Source: Isoalcanivorax pacificus W11-5 (GTDB lineage: Bacteria > Pseudomonadota > Gammaproteobacteria > Pseudomonadales > Alcanivoracaceae). From it: a DNA stretch of 64,000 nt. The notes below the pieces were generated by a model. It made no database searches. It was not told the origin of the DNA and saw nothing but the letters and a program-made list of their open reading frames with translations. The position numbers and the translations under genes were made by a program. Positions 1 through 8,329 of the stretch are shown here, piece by piece. The stretch lies in contig NZ_CP004387.1 in the NCBI RefSeq assembly GCF_000299335.2, forward strand, positions 2,604,001-2,668,000. Direction: 5' to 3'. How positions within the stretch are numbered: the first letter of the stretch is position 1; every line of letters begins with the position of its first letter.

Positions 1-272
1 TCAAGATCCGCCTCAATCAATGCCCTCAGGCTACGAATGAATCTGGTAATGGCACCGGATGAGTCATACTCCTGCCCGTCAGCTGGAAAGTGGAGATCGA
101 ACCTGACAACCAGCGTTCTCAGGTGATCCTCAGTTGCATCCCATAACGTGCGCTCAATGCCCTCCAGGTACTCCACGATTAGCGGGCCCCGATTAATGTT
201 CACCGGCATGCCGTTCCAGTCGGGTGCGAAGTGGAGGGTAAGATTCTTGTTCTTTGGGTTTCGGATTTTCAT
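1..272 (-). CDS. YagK/YfjJ (inovirus Gp2-like, DUF3296) protein, 5' part only
   Basis: The first 90 codons of a minus-strand gene are open to the window edge; the rest lies outside. The ATG at 272 is preceded by AAGGAA six bases upstream, a good ribosome site. The stretch HLRTLVVRFDLHFP followed by a helix rich in R and L resembles the start of the YagK/YfjJ C-terminal domain (annotated as inovirus Gp2 family), which in Escherichia coli sits in cryptic prophages CP4-6 and CP4-57. Its biochemical role is not settled. With the P4-type integrase 3 kb away it marks this region as part of an integrated element. The family call is from memory of the motif, so it is moderate. Confidence 0.6.
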   Translation of the reverse strand, partial: MKIRNPKNKNLTLHFAPDWNGMPVNINRGPLIVEYLEGIERTLWDATEDHLRTLVVRFDLHFPADGQEYDSSGAITRFIRSLRALIEADL

Positions 273-593
273 TGCTATTTCCTTGTTGGTAAGTACATAG
301 CAACGGTGCTACGGGTAATTATTTACGCTGCCCTAGTGGCAGCGAATCTCATACCGACGTGACGATATAGCGCCAGGCCTCGTGGGCCTGGCTATAGATA
401 TTGGTCATGAGTGAACGCAGCCTACACAAGTGGGCTGCTTGGTATGGATATGAAGACTGATAGATATCGTTGGTGGTGATGGATATATATTACTAATTAC
501 CAACAGTTGTGACCGGCCTTAAGGCTATCGCAGCTCGCTTATGCGCTGGCCCCAACCGTCCGCGACGGCAACCTTATCCACTCTGCAAATATA
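273..593. other. Gap with no gene; hairpin-rich leader of the Gp2-like gene
   Basis: No convincing reading frame is present. The gap is rich in inverted repeats: three stem-loops lie between 326 and 438 (separate entry), and CCGTC-CGC-GACGG pairs at 556-568, close to the stop of the next gene. A minus-strand promoter could lie around 293-299 (TATGTA) ahead of the Gp2-like gene. The base composition is more AT-rich than the chromosome to the right of 4.8 kb, with runs such as ATATATATTA around 485. Confidence 0.6.
326..438. repeat. Cluster of three strong stem-loops
   Basis: Three inverted repeats follow each other: CGCTGCC(326-332)/GGCAGCG(338-344) with a 5-base loop; GCCAGGCC(372-379)/GGCCTGGC(385-392) with a 5-base loop and an outer TATA/TATA pair; and a nine-pair stem 417-425/430-438 with loop ACAA and one G-T wobble. 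None is followed by a T run, so they do not look like terminators. They lie just upstream of the Gp2-like gene, which makes an origin, a packaging site or a structured leader possible. Function is unknown. Confidence 0.75.
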
Positions 594-2084
594 TTATGCC
601 GATGAGCCGCCGTTATCCTGATGTCCATAGTGCTCAACCGCGTACCCATACGCAGTGTCTGCAGGAATTATTCTTATGACGTGACTAGGCATCTGCTCCG
701 ACCGGGGTTCCTCTCGCGCTGCAACCTTATGTTTTGCCTCGGCAGCCAGTCTCCACGCAATGCCAAACAGCAGCCCGGCCACCCACGTTGATTGCGTTTC
801 CGTGAGTCCAATCCGCTTCGGAACAGCCTCCTCTCGAATGACGCGCACCAAATCAGTCCATTCCTCCTGAACGGGTGACTGATCGACTGCGGAAGGGCCG
901 GAGTCATAAAGTTTGCCGGCATAAACAATCAGCCTGTTCCGCTGATAACGCATTATGGCCCCCACGGGAGCATCTAGAAAAACCCGATCTACCCGAACCC
1001 TGTTATGCCAAATCTGCTCTATTTGGGATTCCAGCTCCGCTTGATCCCTCTCCTTAGCCTCCATCGGCGGTGGCAGAGAACTATCACTAGGACAGAAATA
1101 ACACACCTTATCCCATAGGTCATAACAGGCGTTCGCGTATGTGCTCAGCTGTGACAGCTCAGCACCGTTATCACGCACAGCACCTCGCAGCTTGCCCTCA
1201 AGGGTTCTTACAGATTCAGCAGTCGCAACAAGGGAGCTGAATTGCGCCAGCACATCGCTGTGCGAAACTTTGGTGACTTTTGGAAGTAACGGCCTCGACC
1301 CAGTTTCAGGCAGCCCAGCGTTCAGGAACAGAACACCGGCCCCCAAGCCAAACAGGCCCTTACAAGATCGACCCGCCACCCAAGCGGTCACATAGCCCAG
1401 CCTCTTAAGTTTGGCGACCTGACTTTCCACCTGCCCAGGGGACAACCCGGCCAACCTGCCAAGATCGGCGCGACCCAACCCCGTAACCACACCCTTATCG
1501 TCAGCCTTGGCCCAAAGGATGGCCAAAAGAACCTTTCCCTCAAGTTGTAGCCTTTCGTCCATACCCGTTCTGCCACCACGCGGCACCGTCTCCTTGCTGA
1601 TACTCTGTTCACCACCGGTAAATAGAGAACGGCATACTTGCAATAAGCGCTGATCAGCAGACACGTTGCCTGCCTCATCTGGCAGCTCTCTGAACCGCCG
1701 AAGCCCCAGAAAGGACTTAATGCCTGTCCGGTTTATCCTCAGCCCCTTCCTTGAGCGCCCCCTGAGACTAAGTCCGATCTGCTTATTTGACGCCGTTGCC
1801 AAAATCCGCTCGATGGTTATCAGCCCCTTCTTCTCCAGCCCATTTCTGGCCTCGATAAGCTTGGCATTTGACATGCCAAACCACCGCGCGAGATCCGCGA
1901 CAGTGCTACACGACGGTTTGTCACCAAAGGAGCAAATCAAGCTGGCAAGCAGGTACAGCTCCCACACTGTGAACTCACCAGATTTCTCTATGAAAAGAGG
2001 CTCAAGAACCCAAAGCATGGGCCACGGAGTAAAGTTATTATCCAAAAACATATTCCTTTTTAGAAAATAAATACTAATTCTCAT
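594..2084 (-). CDS. Hypothetical island protein with two winged-helix-like segments (496 aa)
   Basis: I do not recognise a named family. Residues about 35-95 (WELYLLASLICSFGD, then STVADLARWFGMSNAKLIEA and EKKGLITIER) look like a winged-helix DNA-binding fold, and residues about 178-250 (LLAILWAKADDKGVV, RADLGRLAGLSPGQVESQV, KLKRLGYV) repeat the pattern. This suggests a DNA-binding replication or regulatory protein. The start is uncertain: the ATG at 2084 has no good ribosome site, and the ATG at 2051 follows AAAAGGA very closely. The gene is divergent from the gene at 2146 across an AT-rich spacer that probably holds both promoters. Codon use is less GC-biased than in the chromosomal genes further right. 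Confidence 0.7.
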   Translation of the reverse strand: MRISIYFLKRNMFLDNNFTPWPMLWVLEPLFIEKSGEFTVWELYLLASLICSFGDKPSCSTVADLARWFGMSNAKLIEARNGLEKKGLITIERILATASNKQIGLSLRGRSRKGLRINRTGIKSFLGLRRFRELPDEAGNVSADQRLLQVCRSLFTGGEQSISKETVPRGGRTGMDERLQLEGKVLLAILWAKADDKGVVTGLGRADLGRLAGLSPGQVESQVAKLKRLGYVTAWVAGRSCKGLFGLGAGVLFLNAGLPETGSRPLLPKVTKVSHSDVLAQFSSLVATAESVRTLEGKLRGAVRDNGAELSQLSTYANACYDLWDKVCYFCPSDSSLPPPMEAKERDQAELESQIEQIWHNRVRVDRVFLDAPVGAIMRYQRNRLIVYAGKLYDSGPSAVDQSPVQEEWTDLVRVIREEAVPKRIGLTETQSTWVAGLLFGIAWRLAAEAKHKVAAREEPRSEQMPSHVIRIIPADTAYGYAVEHYGHQDNGGSSA

Positions 2085-2145
2085 ACTTATTGAATTACTT
2101 GGTATTATACTTAGTAATTAATCATTTGTGAGATATTTAAAAGCT

Positions 2146-3162
2146 ATGAACATATTTGAATGGATAGATAAATCAGATGACGAGCAGGTAAACTGGGCGG
2201 TCAACTATCTAATCAAAAAGAGACACATCTCCATCCCCAAGTCACAACAGATCACGGGCAGAATACTTGACCAGGCCGCATACGAACTGACCAACAGCTC
2301 ATCCCTCACCATCAGCGACCTTGCTAATCTGATAAAGCGAATGCGAGGCGCCTGGCACAGAAAAAAAAAGAATAAAAAAGGAGACCCCGCCGTCAATCTG
2401 ACCGTCGAAAAGAACATCCGAAACAGGTTCAATGCGCTCGCCCGCGCCCAAAAAATGTCTCAAGCCGAGTACTTCTCTTACCTAGTGTTACGGGCGGACA
2501 GCCTTGAAAAGGAGAAAAGAGAGGAGACCGCAAAGCTCTTAAGGGAAATCCGCGAAAGCAGAAAGAAGCCAATACCGACCGACCCGCTAGGGGCTAAAGA
2601 CCGGGAGATCCAGCGACTAAAGGCGCAAGTCTCAGAGCTGCAATCCATGCTTCCGACCTTGGCGTACGAGTTGTGCGAGGCAGAGGCCATCCAAGAGGCC
2701 ATTGAAGCTGGACAGGAAAGCCCGCCGCCAGGACGCCTTACAAAGGCCAAACTGCATGCAGACAGGCTTGTTAACGCATTAATGGTTACCCGCAAACCCA
2801 AGGCCGGCAGCAAAGCGAGGCGCGCAAGCTATGTCCCATCCAGCGAGATTCGGGGCACTGATCAGCAATCGACGGATAGCAGCAACATAAACGCGCATCC
2901 GCCCACCTCGCTGGCCACCAAGCCCGAACCACACTCAGAAGACAGCGCAACGGAGACTTCCGCACCCGAGGCACCCCAAGGCACCGTTGAGCCTACACAC
3001 CACTCACCATACGCACCTGACAGCGACACGCCGGAACCGGCATCGCCTGCGCCCTCGGAGCAGCCTGATGAAGCCGACACCGCAGACGACAGTCGACAGC
3101 AGGAGCCAAGGAACATCCTGGATCTGGTTCCACCGCGCTCCACCCAGACCGACAAAGAGTAG
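2146..3162 (+). CDS. Hypothetical island protein with ribbon-helix-helix-like segment and disordered tail (338 aa)
   Basis: No named family is recognised. A basic stretch (WHRKKKNKKGD, residue about 75) precedes VNLTVEKNIRNRFNALARAQ and SQAEYFSYLVLRADSLE. This strand-helix-helix order is typical of ribbon-helix-helix DNA-binding proteins such as MobC-like mobilisation factors. A charged, probably coiled segment follows (KEKREETAKLLREI; DREIQRLKAQVSELQ). The last 120 residues are rich in P, S, T, E and D and are probably disordered. An in-frame GTG at 2128 is an alternative start; the ATG at 2146 was preferred, with a weak AAAG upstream. The stop lies 7 bp from the convergent integrase stop. 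A DNA-binding or mobilisation role is inference. Confidence 0.7.
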   Translation: MNIFEWIDKSDDEQVNWAVNYLIKKRHISIPKSQQITGRILDQAAYELTNSSSLTISDLANLIKRMRGAWHRKKKNKKGDPAVNLTVEKNIRNRFNALARAQKMSQAEYFSYLVLRADSLEKEKREETAKLLREIRESRKKPIPTDPLGAKDREIQRLKAQVSELQSMLPTLAYELCEAEAIQEAIEAGQESPPPGRLTKAKLHADRLVNALMVTRKPKAGSKARRASYVPSSEIRGTDQQSTDSSNINAHPPTSLATKPEPHSEDSATETSAPEAPQGTVEPTHHSPYAPDSDTPEPASPAPSEQPDEADTADDSRQQEPRNILDLVPPRSTQTDKE

Positions 3163-3169
3163 TTCCGAA

Positions 3170-4513
3170 TTACCCTTTCTGACGCAGCAACGTATCCAGA
3201 TGGTCCGCCCACTTCTGCAGCCAGACCTTGCACTGGTCCTCGTACCGGTGCAGGTCATAGGTCCCCTCGATCCCCTTGCGGGAGTGGCCGAGCACCGCCT
3301 CGGCCACTTCACTGGGACAACCCAGCCGGGACAATCCGGTCCGGACCGTACGCCGCAGGTCATGCGGAGACCAGTCCTCAATCGTCGTCAGCCAGCGCTG
3401 CTCTGGTCGATAGACACGGCGGTTCTGCACCTGCTCGGGATGCTTCAGCTGCCATTTCGCTTCGCTCAGCGATTTTTGCTGGATTGGCCGACCTGATCGG
3501 GAAGACGGGAACACGTAGGTGGTGCCGTTCAGCTTGAGCTGGCGGAGGAACTCGACCGCCTGGCGTGACAACTGGACGTAACGCTCGGCCCCGTTCTTGG
3601 AGTCACGCATGTGCCAGACACCCTTTTCCAGGTCGACATCACGCCACTCGGCTTCGCAGACCTCACCTGTTCTGCAGCCTGTCCACAGCGTCAGCCTGAT
3701 GACATTTTTCTGCGTTACCGAGAACCCGGAACCCGGTAGCCAGGCAAGCAAGGCACGCAGATCCTCGTCGGACAGAGCCCGACGCCCCTTCTCCGAGCTC
3801 AGCTTGACCCGGGCCGTTCGCAAGCTGCCCTTGGCCAGCATTGCCGGGTTGGCAAAGTCCTCCGGCAGTTTCTCCATGGCGATTGCGTATTCATAGGCGG
3901 CCGTTAGCTCCCTGAGCACGTTACCTGCCTGCACATTGGCACCACGGGCCAGGATCTTCCGAACCAGGTCCACCACGTGCTTTCTGGTGACTTCGCCGGC
4001 CGGCATGTCGCCGAGCACCCGCACCGGATCGTTGTACAGTGTGCGGCGGACCTCGGCCTGCCCTTTTGGCTTTCTGGAGCCTGCCACCCGCTTCGGCTTG
4101 CCGGTGCGGGCATCCTTGATCATTCGATCCTCGATGACCTCGGTTAGGTACAGCTCGATCAGATCTGCCACCAGGAAGGCGGCAGCCTCTTGCTCGCGCC
4201 GGGCTTTTTCCTCCTCCTCGCGCTGGGCCGCCAGCTCTCGTTCCTGCTGCGCCTTGGGACACACACCCGCGCGCTGCAGCTCTTTCATCCTGACGACCTG
4301 CATCCTGGCTTCCGCCAGTTTCAGACCCGGATAGTGGCCAAGCTTGAGCTGCACCAGCTTGCCCGTCTCGGGACTGCGGTAACGGTAGATGAATGTGCGC
4401 ACGCCAGACTTGGCACAGGTGACGCGCAGCCCCTGCGTTTCGCCAACGTCGGTCCTGGGGCTGTCGCCCGGACGCATGGATTCAATGGCCCTGACGGATA
4501 GAGGCGTTGTCAT
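3170..4513 (-). CDS. P4-type tyrosine integrase (DUF4102 arm-binding domain)
   Basis: This is a site-specific recombinase that integrates and excises the island. The N-terminal 90 residues match the arm-type DNA-binding domain of P4-like integrases (LSVRAIESMRPGDSPR, LKLGHYPGLKLAEAR). A charged coiled segment and a core-binding domain follow. The catalytic domain shows the Arg (GCRTGE, residue about 280), HDLRRTVRTGL (H-x-x-R), LGHS and the Tyr in GTYDLHRY. The family is usually about 400-450 residues, so it appears intact. The ATG at 4513 fits the natural N-terminus; a GTG at 4534 is in frame. The 5' end faces mutS, so the attachment site is expected between 4514 and 4817. Confidence 0.93.
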   Translation of the reverse strand: MTTPLSVRAIESMRPGDSPRTDVGETQGLRVTCAKSGVRTFIYRYRSPETGKLVQLKLGHYPGLKLAEARMQVVRMKELQRAGVCPKAQQERELAAQREEEEKARREQEAAAFLVADLIELYLTEVIEDRMIKDARTGKPKRVAGSRKPKGQAEVRRTLYNDPVRVLGDMPAGEVTRKHVVDLVRKILARGANVQAGNVLRELTAAYEYAIAMEKLPEDFANPAMLAKGSLRTARVKLSSEKGRRALSDEDLRALLAWLPGSGFSVTQKNVIRLTLWTGCRTGEVCEAEWRDVDLEKGVWHMRDSKNGAERYVQLSRQAVEFLRQLKLNGTTYVFPSSRSGRPIQQKSLSEAKWQLKHPEQVQNRRVYRPEQRWLTTIEDWSPHDLRRTVRTGLSRLGCPSEVAEAVLGHSRKGIEGTYDLHRYEDQCKVWLQKWADHLDTLLRQKG

Positions 4514-4817
4514 GGGTTTGTTATGCTCCCGCACCTTGATTTACAGATACTCATAAATTGGCACACACACCTATGGTTCCAAGCGAAACGCTGAAAACCA
4601 GAGCTGGTGCGGCGTACAGCCAATCCAGTATAGGTCGGGTGCAGTATAGCACGTCATATCGGGCCAAGGCCAAAAAGCTATACTAGAACCTATACCAGAT
4701 TTGCGGCTTGGGGCGCTCTTTGGCGAACAACAGCGAACCATGACGGAACACCGAAAAATAAACTAACTTCATGTTTTTAGTGAAATTAATAGCCAAATTG
4801 TGGCCTAGAGCCTTGAT
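4514..4817. other. Intergenic boundary of the island, between integrase and mutS
   Basis: No gene or tRNA is visible here, although P4-type integrases usually sit beside a tRNA. The region should hold the integrase promoter, the mutS promoter and, by family habit, one attachment site. It contains four copies of a hexamer in inverted arrangement at 4628-4695 (separate entry). The last 70 bases before mutS are AT-rich (TTTTTAGTGAAATTAATAG), suitable for the mutS promoter. Confidence 0.6.
4628..4695. promoter_or_regulatory. Cluster of GTATAG/CTATAC hexamers, candidate integrase arm or operator sites
   Basis: GTATAG occurs at 4628-4633 and 4644-4649 (within CAGTATAG both times, 16 bp apart). Its reverse complement CTATAC occurs at 4678-4683 and 4690-4695 (12 bp apart). 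The arrangement is two direct copies facing two inverted copies about 28 bp away, upstream of the integrase start. Integrase arm sites and excisionase sites are typically short repeated motifs of this kind. The assignment is inference. Confidence 0.45.
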
Positions 4818-7394
4818 ATGAAAAGTGACGATTTTTCGCAACACACCCCGATGATGCAGCAGTACCTCCGCATCAAAGCCCAACACCCCACCCAACTGGT
4901 GTTCTACCGCATGGGCGATTTCTACGAGCTGTTTTTCGGCGACGCCGAGAAAGCGGCCCGGCTGCTGGACATCACCCTGACCGCCCGTGGCCAGTCCAAT
5001 GGCAAGCCGATCCCCATGGCCGGCGTGCCGTACCACGCGGCTGAGGGCTATCTGGCGCGGCTGGTACGGCTGGGCGAATCGGTGGCGATCTGCGAGCAGT
5101 TCGGTGACCCGGCGACGAGCAAGGGGCCGGTGGAGCGGCGTGTGGCGCGGATCGTCACGCCGGGCACGGTGAGCGATGAAGCGTTGCTGGATGAACGCCG
5201 CGATAATCTGATCTGCGCGTTGGCGCAGCAGGACCAGTCCATTGCCGCAGCCAGCCTGGACCTGACCGCCGGCCGCTTTACTGTCACGCATCTGGAAGGC
5301 CATGAAGCGCTGCTTGCCCTGCTGGAACGCTGGCAACCGGCAGAACTTCTTTACAGTGAAGACGCCCTGCTGCCGGAAAGCGTGCGCCAGCGCACCGGCG
5401 CCCGTGCCCGCCCGGTGTGGGAATTCGATGCTGAGGTTGGCAAACGCCAGTTGTGCCAACAGTTCGGCACGCATGACCTGAGTGGCTTCGGCAACCCGGA
5501 CATGCTCGAGATCGCGGCTGCCGGCTGCCTGCTGCAATATGCGCGTGATACGCAACGCACCAGCCTGCCGCATATCCGGTGCCTGCGCCGCGAAGATCAT
5601 GGTGCGGGCATTCAACTGGACGCCGCAACGCGTCGGAATCTGGAGTTGGTTCAAACCCTGGACGGCCGTGATACGCACACACTCGCCTGGGTGCTCGACA
5701 GCACCGTCACGGCCATGGGTGCGCGCCTGCTGCGCCGCTGGATCAACCAGCCGCTGCGCGACCGCGATGCATTGGGCCAGCGCCAGGCACGTGTGGCGCG
5801 GTTGCGCCAGAGCTGGCTGTTCGAGGAACAACGCCGTGTGCTGGCCGATATCGGCGACATGGAACGCATTCTCGGCCGCGTGGCACTGCGTTCCGCACGG
5901 CCGCGTGACCTGACGCGGCTATGCCAGAGTCTGCATGCCCTGCCCCGCCTGCACAGCCTGCTGGATGACCAGGACGCCGATCTTGCGTCCCTGAAGAAAG
6001 CATTGACGCTGTTTCCGGACGAAGCCGATCTGCTGCAACGCGCGGTGATCGAAAACCCGCCCATGCTGATCCGCGATGGCGGCGTCATCGCGCCGGGTTA
6101 TAACGCAGAGCTGGATGAGCTGCGCGCCATCAGTCAGAACGCCGGCGATGTACTGGTGGATATCGAAAAACGCGAACGCGAGCGCACCGGCCTGTCTACG
6201 CTACGGGTGAAGTACAACCGCGTGCACGGCTATTACATCGAACTCTCCCGCCGTGAAGCCGAGCAGGCACCCGTCGACTATGTACGCCGGCAAACGATGA
6301 AAAACGCAGAGCGGTTCATCACGCCGGAACTGAAAACGTTCGAGGACAAGGCGCTCTCTGCCAACAGCCGTGCCCTGGCGCTGGAAAAATCCCTGTACGA
6401 AAACCTGCTGGAAATCCTCGCCGAAAAACTCGGCCTGTTGCAGGAAACGGCAGCCCTGGTGGCTGAACTGGATGTGCTGTGCTGTTTCGCCGAACGCTGC
6501 GAGGCATTGGGTTATGTCACACCGGAACTGGTGGACGAACCGGTACTGGAAATCATCGATGGCCGCCACCCGGTGGTGGAACAAGTGCTCGATGACGCCT
6601 TCGTACCCAACAGCCTGCATCTGGATCGCCAGCGCAGCATGCTGATCATCACCGGCCCGAACATGGGCGGTAAATCCACTTACATGCGGCAGACGGCGCT
6701 GATCAGCCTGATGGCACACATCGGCTGCGGTGTGCCTGCGGCCAGCGCAAGGCTCGGACCGCTGGATCGCATCTTTACCCGCATCGGTTCTTCGGATGAC
6801 CTGGCCGGCGGTCGTTCCACCTTCATGGTGGAAATGGCCGAGACCGCCAACATCCTCAACCACGCCACCAGCGAAAGCCTGGTGCTGATGGACGAGATCG
6901 GCCGTGGCACCAGCACCTTCGACGGGTTGGCGCTTGCCTGGGCCGCTGCGCGCCATCTGGCGTCGGAATTACGTGCCTTTACGTTGTTTGCGACGCATTA
7001 TTTCGAGTTGACACAACTGGCTGATGACATGCCCGCCGTATTCAACGCGCATCTTTCCGCGACGGAGCATGGTGACAATATTGTCTTCCTGCACCGGGTA
7101 CAGGAAGGGCCGGCCAGCCGCAGCTATGGTTTGCAGGTTGCGCAGCTGGCCGGGGTACCGTCCGTCGTCATCCGTCAGGCGCGGGAGAAACTGGCTGAGC
7201 TTGAAAGCGGCACGCCCCCGGCCCCCCGTCAGGGTACCGCCCCCGGAGCGGTCCCGAGCCCCGCGCCGCAGCAGCCGGACATGTTCTCCACCGGGCCATC
7301 TGCCGCCGAGAAGGCCCTGATGGAGACCAACCCGGATAATCTGACGCCACGCCAGGCGCTGGAACTGGTTTATCGTCTGCAGAAGCTGCTTTGA
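4818..7394 (+). CDS. mutS: DNA mismatch repair protein MutS
   Basis: MutS recognises mismatches and small loops and recruits MutL. At 858 residues it is close to the 853 of E. coli MutS. The N-terminal domain carries the mismatch-reading F-x-E in [13 protein letters not shown]. The ATPase domain has the Walker [14 protein letters not shown] (residue about 614), [16 protein letters not shown] as Walker B, and [14 protein letters not shown]. The C-terminal tail ([19 protein letters not shown]) is the tetramerisation region. The ATG follows TTGAT with only a weak ribosome site. It leads the mutS-fdxA pair common in pseudomonads; the normal left-hand neighbours (recA/cinA in Pseudomonas) are not visible because the island lies there. 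Confidence 0.99.
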   Translation: MKSDDFSQHTPMMQQYLRIKAQHPTQLVFYRMGDFYELFFGDAEKAARLLDITLTARGQSNGKPIPMAGVPYHAAEGYLARLVRLGESVAICEQFGDPATSKGPVERRVARIVTPGTVSDEALLDERRDNLICALAQQDQSIAAASLDLTAGRFTVTHLEGHEALLALLERWQPAELLYSEDALLPESVRQRTGARARPVWEFDAEVGKRQLCQQFGTHDLSGFGNPDMLEIAAAGCLLQYARDTQRTSLPHIRCLRREDHGAGIQLDAATRRNLELVQTLDGRDTHTLAWVLDSTVTAMGARLLRRWINQPLRDRDALGQRQARVARLRQSWLFEEQRRVLADIGDMERILGRVALRSARPRDLTRLCQSLHALPRLHSLLDDQDADLASLKKALTLFPDEADLLQRAVIENPPMLIRDGGVIAPGYNAELDELRAISQNAGDVLVDIEKRERERTGLSTLRVKYNRVHGYYIELSRREAEQAPVDYVRRQTMKNAERFITPELKTFEDKALSANSRALALEKSLYENLLEILAEKLGLLQETAALVAELDVLCCFAERCEALGYVTPELVDEPVLEIIDGRHPVVEQVLDDAFVPNSLHLDRQRSMLIITGPNMGGKSTYMRQTALISLMAHIGCGVPAASARLGPLDRIFTRIGSSDDLAGGRSTFMVEMAETANILNHATSESLVLMDEIGRGTSTFDGLALAWAAARHLASELRAFTLFATHYFELTQLADDMPAVFNAHLSATEHGDNIVFLHRVQEGPASRSYGLQVAQLAGVPSVVIRQAREKLAELESGTPPAPRQGTAPGAVPSPAPQQPDMFSTGPSAAEKALMETNPDNLTPRQALELVYRLQKLL

Positions 7395-7511
7395 CGTTGG
7401 CTAACAGGCTGTCAGGACTCGGCTTTACAGGCCTCCCGGCGTGTTTGCCTGAACAGGGGGAACTGGCTAGACTACCGCCGCCCCGAGACAGCAATACCAT
7501 GAGGACCCGCT

Positions 7512-7835
7512 ATGACTTTCGTAGTAGGCGAGAACTGTATCAACTGCAAGCACACGGACTGCGTGGAAGTCTGCCCCGTGGATTGCTTTTATGAAGGTCC
7601 GAACTTCCTGGTGATCCACCCGGATGAGTGCATCGACTGCGCCCTGTGCGAGCCGGAATGCCCCGTCAACGCCATTTTTTCCGAAGACGAATTGCCGGAA
7701 GACCAGAAAGAGTTCCTGCAGATCAACGCGGATCTGGCTGAGAAGTGGCCGAACATCACCGAAATGAAGGACGCCATGCCGGATGCCGAGGAATGGGACG
7801 GTGTGCCGAACAAGCTGGAGAAGCTGATCCGCTGA
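7512..7835 (+). CDS. fdxA: Seven-iron ferredoxin FdxA
   Basis: A small electron-transfer protein of 107 residues, the usual length. The first cluster motif has cysteines in [20 protein letters not shown] and the second in [12 protein letters not shown], giving one [3Fe-4S] and one [4Fe-4S] cluster as in Azotobacter ferredoxin I. The C-terminal acidic extension ([19 protein letters not shown]) is typical of the family. TGAGGAC precedes the ATG. It lies 117 bp after mutS, the same order as in Pseudomonas, and ends at a two-way terminator shared with the sRNA gene on the other strand. Confidence 0.98.
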   Translation: MTFVVGENCINCKHTDCVEVCPVDCFYEGPNFLVIHPDECIDCALCEPECPVNAIFSEDELPEDQKEFLQINADLAEKWPNITEMKDAMPDAEEWDGVPNKLEKLIR

Positions 7836-7873
7836 TCAGCACGCCTGCCCGTTCTCGCCGGGCAGCAGACAAA

Positions 7874-7994
7874 GAAAAAGGGCGGCATCCTGCCGCCCTT
7901 TTTTTCGAGTGATCCTTACCCGTCTTGCGCTCACCTCGACATCCGTGTCTACCAGTCCCTGGCAAATCCTTGTGCACTGCATTCCCTGCGACAC
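7874..7994 (-). ncRNA. rsmZ: RsmZ-like regulatory sRNA that sequesters RsmA/CsrA
   Basis: A transcript of about 120 nt read leftwards would hold six GGA motifs (GGA at 7985-7983, 7969-7967, 7958-7956, 7944-7942, 7915-7913, 7890-7888). At least three sit in hairpin loops: CCAG-GGA-CTGG, GACA-CGGA-TGTC and GGCA-GGA-TGCC, the last in the terminator. ACACGGATGT matches the SELEX-type CsrA consensus (A-C-A-N-G-G-A-N-G-U). A -10 box TATAGT (8007-8002) places the start near 7994. The gene follows fdxA, the same place rsmZ holds in Pseudomonas. RsmZ titrates the translational repressor RsmA. The exact 5' end is inferred. Confidence 0.88.
7880..7905. terminator. Bidirectional terminator shared by fdxA and the RsmZ-like sRNA
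   Basis: GGGCGGCA (7880-7887) pairs with TGCCGCCC (7891-7898) around a three-base loop. It is followed by seven T on the plus strand (7899-7905) and preceded by AAAGAAAAA, which gives TTTTTCTTT on the minus strand. It can therefore stop transcripts from both sides. On the minus strand the loop reads GGA, the core of a CsrA/RsmA site. Confidence 0.9.
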
Positions 7995-8001
7995 AGGAGC
8001 C

Positions 8002-8007
8002 ACTATA
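8002..8007 (-). promoter_or_regulatory. -10 box of the RsmZ-like gene
   Basis: TATAGT reads leftwards here, seven to eight bases before the proposed start near 7994. The -35 region is poor (ATTTGC about 17 bases upstream), which suits a promoter that needs an activator. Confidence 0.6.
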
Positions 8008-8166
8008 GCAGCGGAGCCCGGCCCGCAAATGCGACAAATCACACTTTTCTCTCATACCTTCGGCTGAATCAACAAAAAATAACAATTGAATCAGTCAGTT
8101 ACGATTATTGCAGTACAAAGAAGCGCTTCCGAAGGACAACAAGTTCATGGTTTCTCCTACAACCCT

Positions 8167-8184
8167 TGTAGGAAATGTCTTACA
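8167..8184. promoter_or_regulatory. GacA upstream activating sequence (UAS)
   Basis: TGTAGGAAATGTCTTACA matches the 18-bp GacA box TGTAAG-N6-CTTACA with one mismatch. Its centre is about 180 bp upstream of the proposed start of the RsmZ-like RNA, the sort of distance seen for rsmZ in Pseudomonas fluorescens. Its left half also overlaps a perfect hairpin, CCTACAA-CCC-TTGTAGG. Confidence 0.82.
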
Positions 8185-8292
8185 AAGCCCCCCTGTCTGA
8201 CCGCTTTGACGGGTCCGGCAGCAGTCTGTGCCACCAGCCTGCCATGACGTCCACCGGCAGCGGCCAATACTTACATTTCGCCGCATTTGCGC

Positions 8293-8306
8293 TGTAACCG
8301 CTTACA
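8293..8306. promoter_or_regulatory. Second TGTAA/TTACA palindrome
   Basis: TGTAACCGCTTACA is a shorter palindrome made of the same half-sites as the GacA box but with a 4-base spacer. CTTACATTT also occurs at 8270-8278 and 8301-8309. It may be a weak or unrelated regulator site for a plus-strand transcript ending at 8454. Confidence 0.35.
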
Positions 8307-8329
8307 TTTATACGCCTGATTTAACAGCA

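Noticed and set aside
4514-4817. tRNA or tmRNA end as target of the integrase
   Set aside because: I looked for a T-loop and an acceptor stem on both strands and saw none, so the target remains unknown.
4683-5831. Long minus-strand frame (382 codons) opposite mutS
   Set aside because: It lies wholly opposite mutS and its 5' flank, shows no family motif, and has the His/Gln/Arg-rich make-up of a shadow in GC-rich DNA.
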